Shown here piece after piece: positions 6,567 through 12,985 of a DNA stretch of 12,985 bases. This DNA comes from Pseudomonadota bacterium. Lineage in GTDB: Bacteria > Pseudomonadota > Gammaproteobacteria > Burkholderiales > Burkholderiaceae. Below the pieces are notes generated by a model that was not told the origin of the DNA, did no database searches, and was given only the letters and a program-made list of their open reading frames with translations. The position numbers were made by a program, and so were the translations under genes. Location of the stretch: contig CAUJJP010000030.1 of assembly GCA_963205525.1 (NCBI GenBank), positions 1 to 12,985 of the forward strand. Direction: 5' to 3'. The stretch's first letter is position 1; each line of letters begins with the position of its first letter.

Positions 6567-7064
6567 ATGGCCAAGAAATCCGCGCCGCGCAGCGCACCCC
6601 AGATCGGCATCGGCGACAAGGACCGCAAGGCGATCGCCGACGGCCTGGCCAAGGTACTGGCCGACACCTACACCCTGTACCTGACGACGCACAACTTCCA
6701 CTGGAACGTCACCGGGCCGATGTTCAACTCGCTGCACGACATGTTCATGCTGCAGTACACCGAGCTGTGGAACGCGGTCGATCCGATCGCCGAGCGCATC
6801 CGCGCCCTCGGCCATCCGGCGCCGGGCTCCTACGCCCAGTTCGCCAAGCTCAGCTCGCTGAAGGACGCCCCCACCGAGCCGCCGCGCGCGCTGGCGATGG
6901 TGGCGTTGCTGGCCGAAGGCCACGAGGCGGTGGCGCGCACCGCACGCGCGGTGTTCCCGCTCGCCGACGCCGCCAACGACCAGCCCAGCGCCGACCTGCT
7001 GACCCAGCGCATGGACGTGCACGAGAAGACGGCCTGGATGCTGCGCGCGCTGCTGGAGGATTGA
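6567..7064 (+). CDS. dps: Dps-family ferritin-like DNA-protection protein
   Basis: The protein has 165 residues, the usual Dps size. ATG 6567 is preceded by GGAGG seven bases upstream; an in-frame ATG at 6483 lacks a ribosome-binding site and would add a non-conserved extension. Dps proteins form 12-subunit shells that oxidise Fe(II), usually with hydrogen peroxide, store the iron and often shield DNA in starved or stressed cells. The signature THNFHWNVTGPMFNSLH is at 41-57, and AVDPIAERIRALG follows at 70-82. By spacing with E. coli Dps, the ferroxidase ligands H51, H63, D78 and E82 correspond to H45, H57, D72 and E76, all present. The ligand equivalent to D67 falls on Met61. The N-terminus MAKKSAPRSA has lysines and an arginine that could touch DNA. 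The gene is divergent from the TonB-like gene and is probably monocistronic. Confidence 0.95.
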   Translation: MAKKSAPRSAPQIGIGDKDRKAIADGLAKVLADTYTLYLTTHNFHWNVTGPMFNSLHDMFMLQYTELWNAVDPIAERIRALGHPAPGSYAQFAKLSSLKDAPTEPPRALAMVALLAEGHEAVARTARAVFPLADAANDQPSADLLTQRMDVHEKTAWMLRALLED

Positions 7065-7098
7065 GCGCGCCGCGGCCCGGCGCCGCAGCGGTCGGGAC

Positions 7099-7120
7099 GC
7101 ACGGGCCGCACAGACCGTGC
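7099..7120 (+). terminator. Possible terminator hairpin after dps
   Basis: GCACGG (7099-7104) pairs with CCGTGC (7115-7120) around a ten-base loop, 35 bases after the dps stop codon. There is no T tract. It is a modest structure and could be incidental in such GC-rich DNA. Confidence 0.3.
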
Positions 7121-7166
7121 CGGCCGCCACATTGCGCTGGCGACCGGGGTGGCGGCGGCGACTGGG

Positions 7167-7172
7167 CAGAAT
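7167..7172 (+). promoter_or_regulatory. Candidate -10 box of the ampG-like gene
   Basis: CAGAAT within ggCAGAATccgg lies 35 bases before the TTG start at 7208. It matches TATAAT at four of six positions. No convincing -35 element is seen. Confidence 0.3.
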
Positions 7173-7207
7173 CCGGCCCTGCCTGCACCTCCCACCAGCC
7201 GCCTCGC

Positions 7208-8797
7208 TTGAACCCCGCCACCCCCTCCGCGCGCCCGCGCACGCTGGCCCAGCGCGCCGGCGCCCTGCACCGGCTGCTCGTCGTCACCGTGCTCGGCTTC
7301 GCCTCCGGGCTGCCGCTGGCGCTCACCGGGCAGGCGCTGCAGGCCTGGCTGACGATGGAGGGGGTGGACATCGCCACCATCGGCTTCCTCAGCCTGGTCG
7401 GCCTGCCCTACACCTTCAAGTTCCTGTGGGCGCCGCTGATGGACCGCTTCGACCTGCCCTGGCTGGGGCGGCGGCGCGGCTGGCTGGTGCTGACCCAGCT
7501 CGCGCTGGCGGCCACGCTGGCGCTGCTGGCGTCAACCTCGCCCACGGCGTCGATCCGCCTGTTTGCCCTGCTGGCGGTGGCGGTGGCCTTCATGTCGGCG
7601 AGCCAGGACGTGGTCATAGACGCCTACCGCACCGACTTGCTGCCCGCCGCCGAGCGCGGCCTGGGCGCCTCGCTCAACGTCATGGGCTACCGGCTGGCGA
7701 TGATCGTCTCCGGCGGCGTGGCGCTGATCTGGACCGATCCGGCGCAGCTGGCGGCCCCGGGCGGCGGCTGGACCTGGCCCGAGGTCTACCGCTTCATGGC
7801 CGCGCTGATGGTGGCGGCCGCCGTGCTTTCGGCGAGCGCGCTGCCGCGGCTGGCGCAGCCGCTGGGCGCGCGGCCGGCGGCGCGCCAGGACCTGATCGGC
7901 TTTGCCGCCGTGCTCGCCGCGGTGGCGCTGGGCTATGTGCTCGCCGACCGCTGGGCGCAGCCGCTGGCGCAGTCCCTGCTCGCGCCGATGCTGGACGGCA
8001 GCAGCCTGCCGTCACGCCTGCGCCAGCGCTGGGTCGACCTCGCGGCGCTGCTCGGCGGCATCGGCTTCACCCTGCCGCTGGCAGCCTGGGCGGCGCGGCG
8101 CGCGCGCTTCGAGACCCTGCTCGGCGGCCTGCGCAGCTACCTGGCGCAGCCGGGGGCGGCCGCCTTCCTGCTCCTGATCGTGCTCTACAAACTCGGCGAC
8201 GCCTTCGCCGGCAGCCTGATGACGCCTTTTCTGCTCGGCAGCATGGGCTTTGCCGCCGCCGAGGTCGGGGTGGTGAACAAGATCATCGGCCTGTGGCTGA
8301 CGATAGGCGGCGCCCTGCTGGGCGGCGCGCTCATGCTGCGCCTGGGGCTGTGGCGCGCGCTGATGCTGTTCGGCGTCCTGCAGGCGGCGAGCAATCTGGG
8401 CTTCTGGTGGCTGGCGCGCCACGGTGCGGGCGTGCTGCCGGGGCTCACCCTGCCGGCCTTCGACTGGGGCTTCGTGCGCCTGGCGCAGCCCACCGCGGTG
8501 GACGGCGGCCTGCTGATGGTGGTGGCGGCCGAGAACCTCAGCGGCGGCATGGGCACGGCCGCCTTCGTCGCCTTCCTGATGGGTCTGTGCAACCAGCGCT
8601 TCACCGCGACCCAGTTCGCCTTGCTCAGCGCCTTCGCCTCGGTGGGCCGGGTCTGGGTGGGGCCGCTGGCCGGCGTGCTCGCCGAGAGCATAGGCTGGCC
8701 GAGCTTCTTCCTCCTCAGCACCGTGCTCGCGCTGCCGGCGCTGGCCATGCTGTGGTGGCAGCGCGCCGCGATCCGCGCCCTCGAACCGGGGCGCTGA
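7208..8797 (+). CDS. ampG: AmpG-like MFS permease for cell-wall muropeptides
   Basis: This very hydrophobic 529-residue protein has about 12-14 predicted membrane helices. It shows AmpG-type motifs: LGFASGLPLALTGQALQAWL in the first helix; IGFLSLVGLPYTFKFLWAPLMDR with LGRRRGWL, the MFS loop 2-3 signature; SASQDVVIDAYRTDLL; and LYKLGDAFAGSLMTPFLL in the second half. In characterised bacteria AmpG imports GlcNAc-anhydroMurNAc peptides across the inner membrane using the proton gradient, for peptidoglycan recycling, and so provides the signal for AmpR-controlled beta-lactamase. No ATG or GTG lies before the first helix in a sensible place. TTG 7208 gives a short polar N-terminus before LHRLLVVTVLGF, so I chose it although no good ribosome-binding site precedes it. 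It is somewhat longer than E. coli AmpG (491) because of loop insertions near residues 175 and 255. No ampD, ampR or beta-lactamase gene is nearby. Confidence 0.9.
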   Translation: MNPATPSARPRTLAQRAGALHRLLVVTVLGFASGLPLALTGQALQAWLTMEGVDIATIGFLSLVGLPYTFKFLWAPLMDRFDLPWLGRRRGWLVLTQLALAATLALLASTSPTASIRLFALLAVAVAFMSASQDVVIDAYRTDLLPAAERGLGASLNVMGYRLAMIVSGGVALIWTDPAQLAAPGGGWTWPEVYRFMAALMVAAAVLSASALPRLAQPLGARPAARQDLIGFAAVLAAVALGYVLADRWAQPLAQSLLAPMLDGSSLPSRLRQRWVDLAALLGGIGFTLPLAAWAARRARFETLLGGLRSYLAQPGAAAFLLLIVLYKLGDAFAGSLMTPFLLGSMGFAAAEVGVVNKIIGLWLTIGGALLGGALMLRLGLWRALMLFGVLQAASNLGFWWLARHGAGVLPGLTLPAFDWGFVRLAQPTAVDGGLLMVVAAENLSGGMGTAAFVAFLMGLCNQRFTATQFALLSAFASVGRVWVGPLAGVLAESIGWPSFFLLSTVLALPALAMLWWQRAAIRALEPGR

Positions 8798-8845
8798 GGC
8801 GGAGGCCTGATCCCGCGACAGGGGCAGGGACCGCAGACGGCTGCC

Positions 8846-8851
8846 TAGAAT
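8846..8851 (+). promoter_or_regulatory. Candidate -10 box of the M48 protease gene
   Basis: TAGAAT within ccTAGAATcctcc lies 49 bases before ATG 8901 and matches TATAAT at five of six positions. No -35 match is visible at normal spacing. It indicates separate transcription from the ampG-like gene. Confidence 0.4.
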
Positions 8852-8900
8852 CCTCCCGCCCCCAAGGAACCCGCACCGGCTGGCGCCGGTCCGAGCCGCG

Positions 8901-9863
8901 ATGAGCGAACTGCGCACCGACGCCACCATCACCGCCCCCGAACTCGCCCACGCGCAGGGCTGCGGCTGCGCATTGCACCGGCGCCGGCACTTCGGCGGCT
9001 TGTTCACGGGTCTGTTGGCGGCCGGCGCCCTGGCCCCGGGCGCCGTGCTGGCGCAGGACCGCGCACCAGACCAGGGGCAAGGCGGCGCCGAAGGCGTGCG
9101 CGGCGAGGTCGGCAAGACGTCCAAGTTCGCCAAGCTGGTCCCCGCCGAGCAGGTGGAGGAGGCCGCCGCCGCCCAGTACGCGCAGATGCAGCGCGAGGCG
9201 GCACAGAAGCGAGCGCTTGCTCCGGCGGATCACCCGCAGGTCGTGCGGCTGCGCGCCATCGCCCAGCGCCTGGTGCCCTACACCCTGCCCTGGAACCCGC
9301 GCGCGCGGCAGTGGAAGTGGGAGGTCAACCTGATCGGCAGCAAGGAGCTGAACGCCTTCTGCATGCCGGGGGGCAAGATCGCCTTCTACTACGGCATCCT
9401 GCAGCAGCTGCAGCTCAGCGACGCCGAGGTCGCCGCCATCATGGGCCACGAAATGGCGCACGCCTTGCGCGAGCACGCACGCGAGCGCATGGGCAAGACC
9501 GCCGCCACCCGCATCGGCGCCAACCTGCTGAGCTCGCTGCTCGGCCTGGGCAGCGCGGGCGATGCGGTGCTGGGCATGGGCGCGCAGCTGCTGACGCTCA
9601 AGTTCAGCCGCGACGACGAGAGCGAGGCCGACGTGGTGGGCATGGACCTCGCCGCACGCGCCGGCTACGACCCCGCTGCCGGGGTCGGCCTGTGGCAGAA
9701 GATGCTGGCGGCGAGCAAGGACGCGCCGCCGGAGTTCATCTCCACCCACCCGCCGGGCGACAAGCGCATCCGCGAGATCGAGTCCAAGCTGCCCAAGGTG
9801 GCCGCGCTGTACGCACGCGCCGACAAGCCGACACGCCAGTACGGGCCACCGCCGCGCGCTTGA
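8901..9863 (+). CDS. Secreted M48-family zinc metalloprotease with Tat-type signal
   Basis: The 320-residue protein carries the zinc motif H183-E-M-A-H187 in AAIMGHEMAHALREHARERMG, and FSRDDESEADVVGMDLAARAGYDP at about 236-258. There E240 or E242 supplies the third ligand, as in M48 peptidases (LoiP/BepA/Oma1-like). NAFCMPGGKIAFYYGIL just before the active site is also typical. The C-terminal STHPPGDKRIREIE is the usual end of this family. Residues 27-51 look like a twin-arginine signal (RRRHFGGLF, then a mild hydrophobic stretch and cleavage after AVLA), preceded by a long N-region with two cysteines (GCGC). This suggests export of the folded protein to the periplasm or membrane. Related proteases degrade misfolded outer-membrane or periplasmic proteins. 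The substrate here is unknown. The ribosome-binding site is weak. No TPR domain follows, unlike BepA. Confidence 0.9.
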   Translation: MSELRTDATITAPELAHAQGCGCALHRRRHFGGLFTGLLAAGALAPGAVLAQDRAPDQGQGGAEGVRGEVGKTSKFAKLVPAEQVEEAAAAQYAQMQREAAQKRALAPADHPQVVRLRAIAQRLVPYTLPWNPRARQWKWEVNLIGSKELNAFCMPGGKIAFYYGILQQLQLSDAEVAAIMGHEMAHALREHARERMGKTAATRIGANLLSSLLGLGSAGDAVLGMGAQLLTLKFSRDDESEADVVGMDLAARAGYDPAAGVGLWQKMLAASKDAPPEFISTHPPGDKRIREIESKLPKVAALYARADKPTRQYGPPPRA

Positions 9864-9890
9864 TCCCTGCACGAAAACGGCGCCGGCTGG

Positions 9891-9896
9891 CATAGT
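9891..9896 (+). promoter_or_regulatory. Weak candidate -10 box of the STAND-cyclase gene
   Basis: CATAGT matches TATAAT at four of six positions and lies 43 bases before ATG 9940, in the short gap after the M48 stop codon. The -35 region is unconvincing, and co-transcription with the M48 gene is equally possible. Confidence 0.25.
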
Positions 9897-9939
9897 GCGG
9901 CGCACGCGCAGCCTGCGGGCTGTGCCTGGGGAGGGGCAG

Positions 9940-12849
9940 ATGTCGCAGCCCGACACCGCGCGCACGGACCTCGCGTCCGGCAACTGGCAGGCCATCGTCG
10001 CCACCGACGTGGTGGACAGCACGCTGCTGAGCACGCGCCCGCAGCGCAGCGAAGATTTCTGGCTCGGCCACGACCGGGCCGCACGTGACCTGATCCGCCG
10101 CTGCGGCGGGCGCGAGATCGGTCGCACGGACGGCGTGGTGGCGCTGTTCGACAGCGCCGCCCAGGCCTTGCGCTTTGCACACGACTACCACGCCGCCCTG
10201 GCGCACCTGCCCACGCCGCTGCTGGCGCGCATCGGCGTGCACGGCGGCCCGCTGCGGCTGCGCGCCAACGCCGACGCCGACATCGCGCAGGGCGCGGTGC
10301 CCTTCGAGGTCGACGGGCCGGTGCTGCCGGTGGCGATGCGGCTGCAGGCGCTGGCGCTGGGCGGGCAGACCCTGGTCTCGCGCGCACTGCTCAACGCGGC
10401 CGGCGATCCCCCGGCCTGCGCGCACGGGCGCTGGCAGCTCAAGGGTGTGGCCGAGCCGCTGGAGGTGGCGGAGCCGCTGTACGAGGGCACGCAGCCGCGC
10501 CGGCCGCCGGACGCGGACAAGGCCTACCAGGTCGAGCGGGTGGAGGGCAGCTGGCGGCCGGTGGCGGTCGGCCGCGCCCGCCTGCCGCAGGCCCGGGGCG
10601 TGTTCGTCGGCCGCGCGGCGCTGCTGGCCGAGATCGAACGCCGGCTGGACCGCGAGGGCACGCTGCTCACCCTGCTCGGGCCGGGCGGGGTCGGCAAGAC
10701 GCGCCTGGCCTTGCAGTTCGTGCGCCACGGCATCCACTGCTTCGAAGGCGGCGTCTGGTTCTGCGAGCTCAGCGAAGCGGCCGACGCCGACCGCGTGCTG
10801 CAGGCGCTGGCGCGCGGCCTGGGCGTGCCGCTGACCGCGGGCGACGGGCCGCAGATCCTGGCCCAGGTGCTGGCCGCGCGCGGGCGCTGCCTGCTCCTGC
10901 TGGACAACGCCGAAACGGCGGCAGCCGTGCTGCCCGCGCTGCTGGAGCGCTGGCAGCACGAAGCGAGCGCGATGCGCGTGCTGTGCACGAGCCGGGTCGC
11001 GCTCGGGCTGGCGGCGGAAACGGTGCTGCCGGTACCGCCGCTGGAGGAGGAAGAAGCCTGTGCGCTGTTCGCCCGGCGCGCAGACGACGCCGGCAGCGTG
11101 CTCGGCGCCGCCGACCGCCTGGCCCTGCCGGCGCTGGTGCAGGCGCTGGACCGGCTGCCGCTGGCGCTGGAGCTCGCCGCCGCGCGCGTCGCGGCGCTCG
11201 CGCCGGCACAGCAGCTTGCGCGCATGGACCGCTGGCGCCAGTGGCTGGGCGGCTCGCGCGGCGCCGCCCATCCGGCGCGCCACGGCACGCTGGCGGCGGT
11301 GTTCCGCGCCTCCTGGGAGCTGCTGGACGCGACCGAGCGCTCGGTGCTGGCGCAGCTGACGGTGTTCGACGGCGGCTTCGACCTCGCCGCCGCCGAGGCG
11401 GTGGTCGACGCCGGCGCAGCTTGGATCGGCGAGCTGCTGGCGGCGCTGATCGCCAAGTCGCTGCTGCAGCAGCCCGCGGGCGCGCGCTACGCGCTGCTGC
11501 GCACGGTGCGTGACGAGGCTGCGGCGCTGGCGGCCGAGAGCGTGCCGGGTTGGTCGGGCGCGCCAGACGAGAGGGCTGACGGGCTGCAGCGACGGCGCGC
11601 GCTGCACTACTGCGGCCTGGACGAGCGCCTGGTGCTGGACGGCGGCTTTGCCGACCTGGACAACCTGACCGGCGCCTGCGCCTGGGCCAGCGCCAGCGGC
11701 GCCGGCGCGCTCGCGGTCTCGGCACTCACCCTGTGCGCCGAGGTCATGCTGGTGCGCGGACCGGTACGCCGCCTGCTGGCGCTGGCCGAGGCGGTGGCCG
11801 CCATGCCCGCGCTGGCGATCGGCGACCGCGCCGAGGCCGGCCGCATCCTGGGCAATGCGCTGCGCGCCCTGGGTCGGCACACCGAGGGCATGCAGCGCTA
11901 CGAACAGGCGCTGGCGCTCGCGCACGAGGCCGGCGACCGCTTGCGCAGCGTGCGCCTGGCCTGCGCCATCGCCGTGCCCTGGGCGCGCGCCGGACGCCAG
12001 GCGCAGGCGCTGACCCTGCTGGCGCAGGCCGGCCGCGACGCCGCGGCCCTGGACGACGCGGTACGCCTCTGTGCGGTGCGCAACACCCAGGGTGCGGTGG
12101 CGATGGCCGGCGCCGATCTGGGGCTGGCGATCGACCACTTCACGCAGGCCCTGGCGCTGGCGGAGCAGGCGCAGCACCGGCGCTGGGAAGGCGGTGTGCG
12201 CGGCAACCTGGGCAGCGCGCTGCACCTGAGCGGACGCACCGGCGAAGCGCGTCACCACTACGAACGCGCGCTGGAGATCGCGCGCGAAGTCGGCGACCGC
12301 GCCTGGGCCGCCAGCGCCCAGTGCAACCTGGGCCTGCTGCTGCTGGAAACCGGCCAACGCGAGCCGGCACGCGCGGCGCTGGAACAGGCGCTGCATGGCG
12401 CGCGCGACATCGGCTTCGCGCTCCTGGAAGCCACCGCCGGCTGCAACCTGGGACTGCTGCTCAACGACGACCAGCCGGCGCTGGCGGTGGGGCCGCTGCA
12501 GGACGCGGCGCTGCTCGCCACCCGTCTGGCCGAGCACGCGCTGGCGGCGCAGTGCGAGCGCGCCCTCGGAGACGCCCTGGCCGCCAGCGGCGAACAGCCG
12601 GCCGCACTGGCCGCCGCCCGGCGCGGACTGGTGCACGCGCAGACCAGCGCCAACGGCGCCGAGATCGTGCGCAGCCAGCTGCAGCTGGCGCGGCTGCACG
12701 CGACGGCGGCGGACAGCAGCGCCGCACGGCAGGCGCTGGCCGCCGCGCGCCAGGCCTGCAGCGCGCTCGGTGCGGCGGCGGACGCCGAGCTCTGGCGGCA
12801 GATCGAGGCGCAGGCCAGCGCCGCAGCGCCCACGTCTGCGGCCCCCTGA
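9940..12849 (+). CDS. STAND-type regulator: class III cyclase-like domain + NB-ARC-like ATPase + TPR repeats
   Basis: The start is ATG 9940 with GGGGAGGGG at 9928-9936; a GTG at 9895 is in frame but less likely. The protein has 969 residues. Residues about 15-185 resemble a class III nucleotidyl cyclase: D23 in IVATDVVDST and D64 in GRTDGVVALF fit the two metal aspartates, and GGQTLVS and QLKGVAEPLEVAEP complete the fold. The catalytic Asn of the Asn-x3-Arg pair is not seen (the segment reads GPVLPVAMRL; only R134 is kept), so cyclase activity is doubtful. Residues about 222-520 are a STAND ATPase: Walker A GPGGVGKT at 247-254, Walker B LLLLDN at 318-323, TSR at 350-352, LPLALELAAAR at 406-416, then a winged-helix region. 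Residues about 640-950 are TPR repeats of roughly 40 residues. Similar cyclase-ATPase-TPR proteins in other bacteria often end in a LuxR-type HTH; none is visible here. The signal and target are unknown. Confidence 0.88.
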   Translation: MSQPDTARTDLASGNWQAIVATDVVDSTLLSTRPQRSEDFWLGHDRAARDLIRRCGGREIGRTDGVVALFDSAAQALRFAHDYHAALAHLPTPLLARIGVHGGPLRLRANADADIAQGAVPFEVDGPVLPVAMRLQALALGGQTLVSRALLNAAGDPPACAHGRWQLKGVAEPLEVAEPLYEGTQPRRPPDADKAYQVERVEGSWRPVAVGRARLPQARGVFVGRAALLAEIERRLDREGTLLTLLGPGGVGKTRLALQFVRHGIHCFEGGVWFCELSEAADADRVLQALARGLGVPLTAGDGPQILAQVLAARGRCLLLLDNAETAAAVLPALLERWQHEASAMRVLCTSRVALGLAAETVLPVPPLEEEEACALFARRADDAGSVLGAADRLALPALVQALDRLPLALELAAARVAALAPAQQLARMDRWRQWLGGSRGAAHPARHGTLAAVFRASWELLDATERSVLAQLTVFDGGFDLAAAEAVVDAGAAWIGELLAALIAKSLLQQPAGARYALLRTVRDEAAALAAESVPGWSGAPDERADGLQRRRALHYCGLDERLVLDGGFADLDNLTGACAWASASGAGALAVSALTLCAEVMLVRGPVRRLLALAEAVAAMPALAIGDRAEAGRILGNALRALGRHTEGMQRYEQALALAHEAGDRLRSVRLACAIAVPWARAGRQAQALTLLAQAGRDAAALDDAVRLCAVRNTQGAVAMAGADLGLAIDHFTQALALAEQAQHRRWEGGVRGNLGSALHLSGRTGEARHHYERALEIAREVGDRAWAASAQCNLGLLLLETGQREPARAALEQALHGARDIGFALLEATAGCNLGLLLNDDQPALAVGPLQDAALLATRLAEHALAAQCERALGDALAASGEQPAALAAARRGLVHAQTSANGAEIVRSQLQLARLHATAADSSAARQALAAARQACSALGAAADAELWRQIEAQASAAAPTSAAP

Positions 12850-12862
12850 GGGCCCCCAGGAC

Positions 12863-12880
12863 CGGGCTGCGCCCAGCCCG
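12863..12880 (+). terminator. Hairpin just downstream of the STAND-cyclase gene
   Basis: CGGGCT (12863-12868) pairs with AGCCCG (12875-12880) around a six-base loop, 13 bases after the stop codon. No T tract follows. It is the first of several consecutive dyads and may contribute to termination. Confidence 0.45.
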
Positions 12881-12905
12881 CCATCGGGCTTGCAAGCCCG
12901 ATGGC
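12880..12905. repeat. Perfect 26-bp palindrome
   Basis: Thirteen bases starting GCCATCGGGC are followed immediately by their exact complement, with no loop and the centre between 12892 and 12893. In RNA it would form a stable stem with a small loop; in DNA it could be a binding site or cruciform. It lies between two other hairpins. Confidence 0.7.
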
Positions 12906-12915
12906 CCTCGCCAGG

Positions 12916-12946
12916 CGAATCACAGTCCGCAGTGGACTGTGATTCG
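12916..12946. terminator. 13-bp perfect hairpin, possible bidirectional terminator
   Basis: CGAATCACAGTCC (12916-12928) pairs with 12934-12946 around a five-base loop (gcagt). The stem is less GC-rich than its surroundings and has no T tract. It is the strongest stem-loop downstream of the STAND-cyclase gene and could stop transcription from either side. Confidence 0.55.
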
Positions 12947-12957
12947 TCCGGGCTCGG

Positions 12958-12983
12958 CCCCCCGTGGGGGTCAAGGAAACTTG
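12958..12983. repeat. Two further small dyads at the right edge
   Basis: CCCCC (12958-12962) pairs with GGGGG (12966-12970) around CGT, and CAAG (12972-12975) pairs with CTTG (12980-12983) around a GAAA loop. Both are short; the window ends here, so the structure may be incomplete. Confidence 0.35.
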
Positions 12984-12985
12984 GG

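Noticed and set aside
3354..6684. Long plus-strand open frames (3354-5198, 4600-6684, 5195-6097) opposite gdhA and the TonB-like gene
   Set aside because: Their products are low-complexity (runs of Arg, Gly, Ala, Leu) and mirror the repeats of the real minus-strand genes. The glycine-rich stretches are antisense to the proline-rich spacer.
6567..9863. dps, ampG-like and M48 genes as one stress operon or new system
   Set aside because: Gaps of about 100-145 bases separate the genes, each has its own candidate -10 box, and the functions do not depend on each other. Shared direction alone does not justify a system.
9736..12699. A 987-codon open frame on the minus strand opposite the STAND-cyclase gene
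   Set aside because: It lacks recognisable domains, is rich in Gln, Arg and His in the way complements of GC-rich Ala/Leu coding DNA are, and overlaps a gene with clear family motifs. It is a shadow of codon bias.
9940..12849. An antiphage defence (Avs-like) system based on the STAND gene
   Set aside because: The domain order of cyclase-like, ATPase and TPR fits signalling regulators. No nuclease, protease or other effector domain and no companion defence gene is visible, so a defence role would be a guess.

Overview
The window is very GC-rich. Codon use, the promoter-like -10 boxes (TAGAAT or TAGACT just upstream of genes), the IS families and the gene set suggest an environmental betaproteobacterium, probably of the Burkholderiales/Rhodocyclales type. 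A PEP-CTERM protein and a probable sigma-54 promoter in front of it point to a strain with an exosortase/exopolysaccharide sorting system, whose other parts lie outside the window. The taxonomic placement is inference.

Layout: positions 1-1800 are a small insertion-sequence graveyard on the minus strand. It holds the C-terminal remnant of an ISL3-family transposase (25-238), a nearly complete IS256-family element with recognisable inverted repeats (about 239-1671) whose transposase is frameshifted, and the N-terminal remnant of an IS21-family istA (1678-1800). Positions 1801-2110 hold no gene that I can support.

Positions 2157-6432 are a minus-strand block. Read in its own direction it contains a large TonB/TolA-like envelope protein (6432-4759), an NADP-type glutamate dehydrogenase gdhA with a TTG start (4598-3255), and a secreted nidogen-domain PEP-CTERM protein (3041-2157). 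The PEP-CTERM gene has a -24/-12 promoter upstream and a perfect 14-bp hairpin downstream. Positions 6433-6566 are a divergent intergenic region.

Positions 6567-12849 are a plus-strand block: dps (ferritin-like DNA-protecting protein), an AmpG-like muropeptide permease, a Tat-type secreted M48 metalloprotease, and a 969-residue STAND protein joining a degenerate class III cyclase domain, an NB-ARC-like ATPase and TPR repeats. The window ends in a dense cluster of dyad symmetries just after that gene.

The chromosomal genes do not form one pathway. Several concern the envelope or stress: the TonB-like transducer, AmpG recycling, the M48 protease, Dps and the PEP-CTERM surface protein. I found no CRISPR array, tRNA, rRNA or clear new multi-gene system. 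The most interesting signals are the sigma-54 promoter of the PEP-CTERM gene, the STAND-cyclase fusion without a DNA-binding output domain, the Dps with a substituted ferroxidase ligand, the mismatched IS junctions and the hairpin cluster at the right end.
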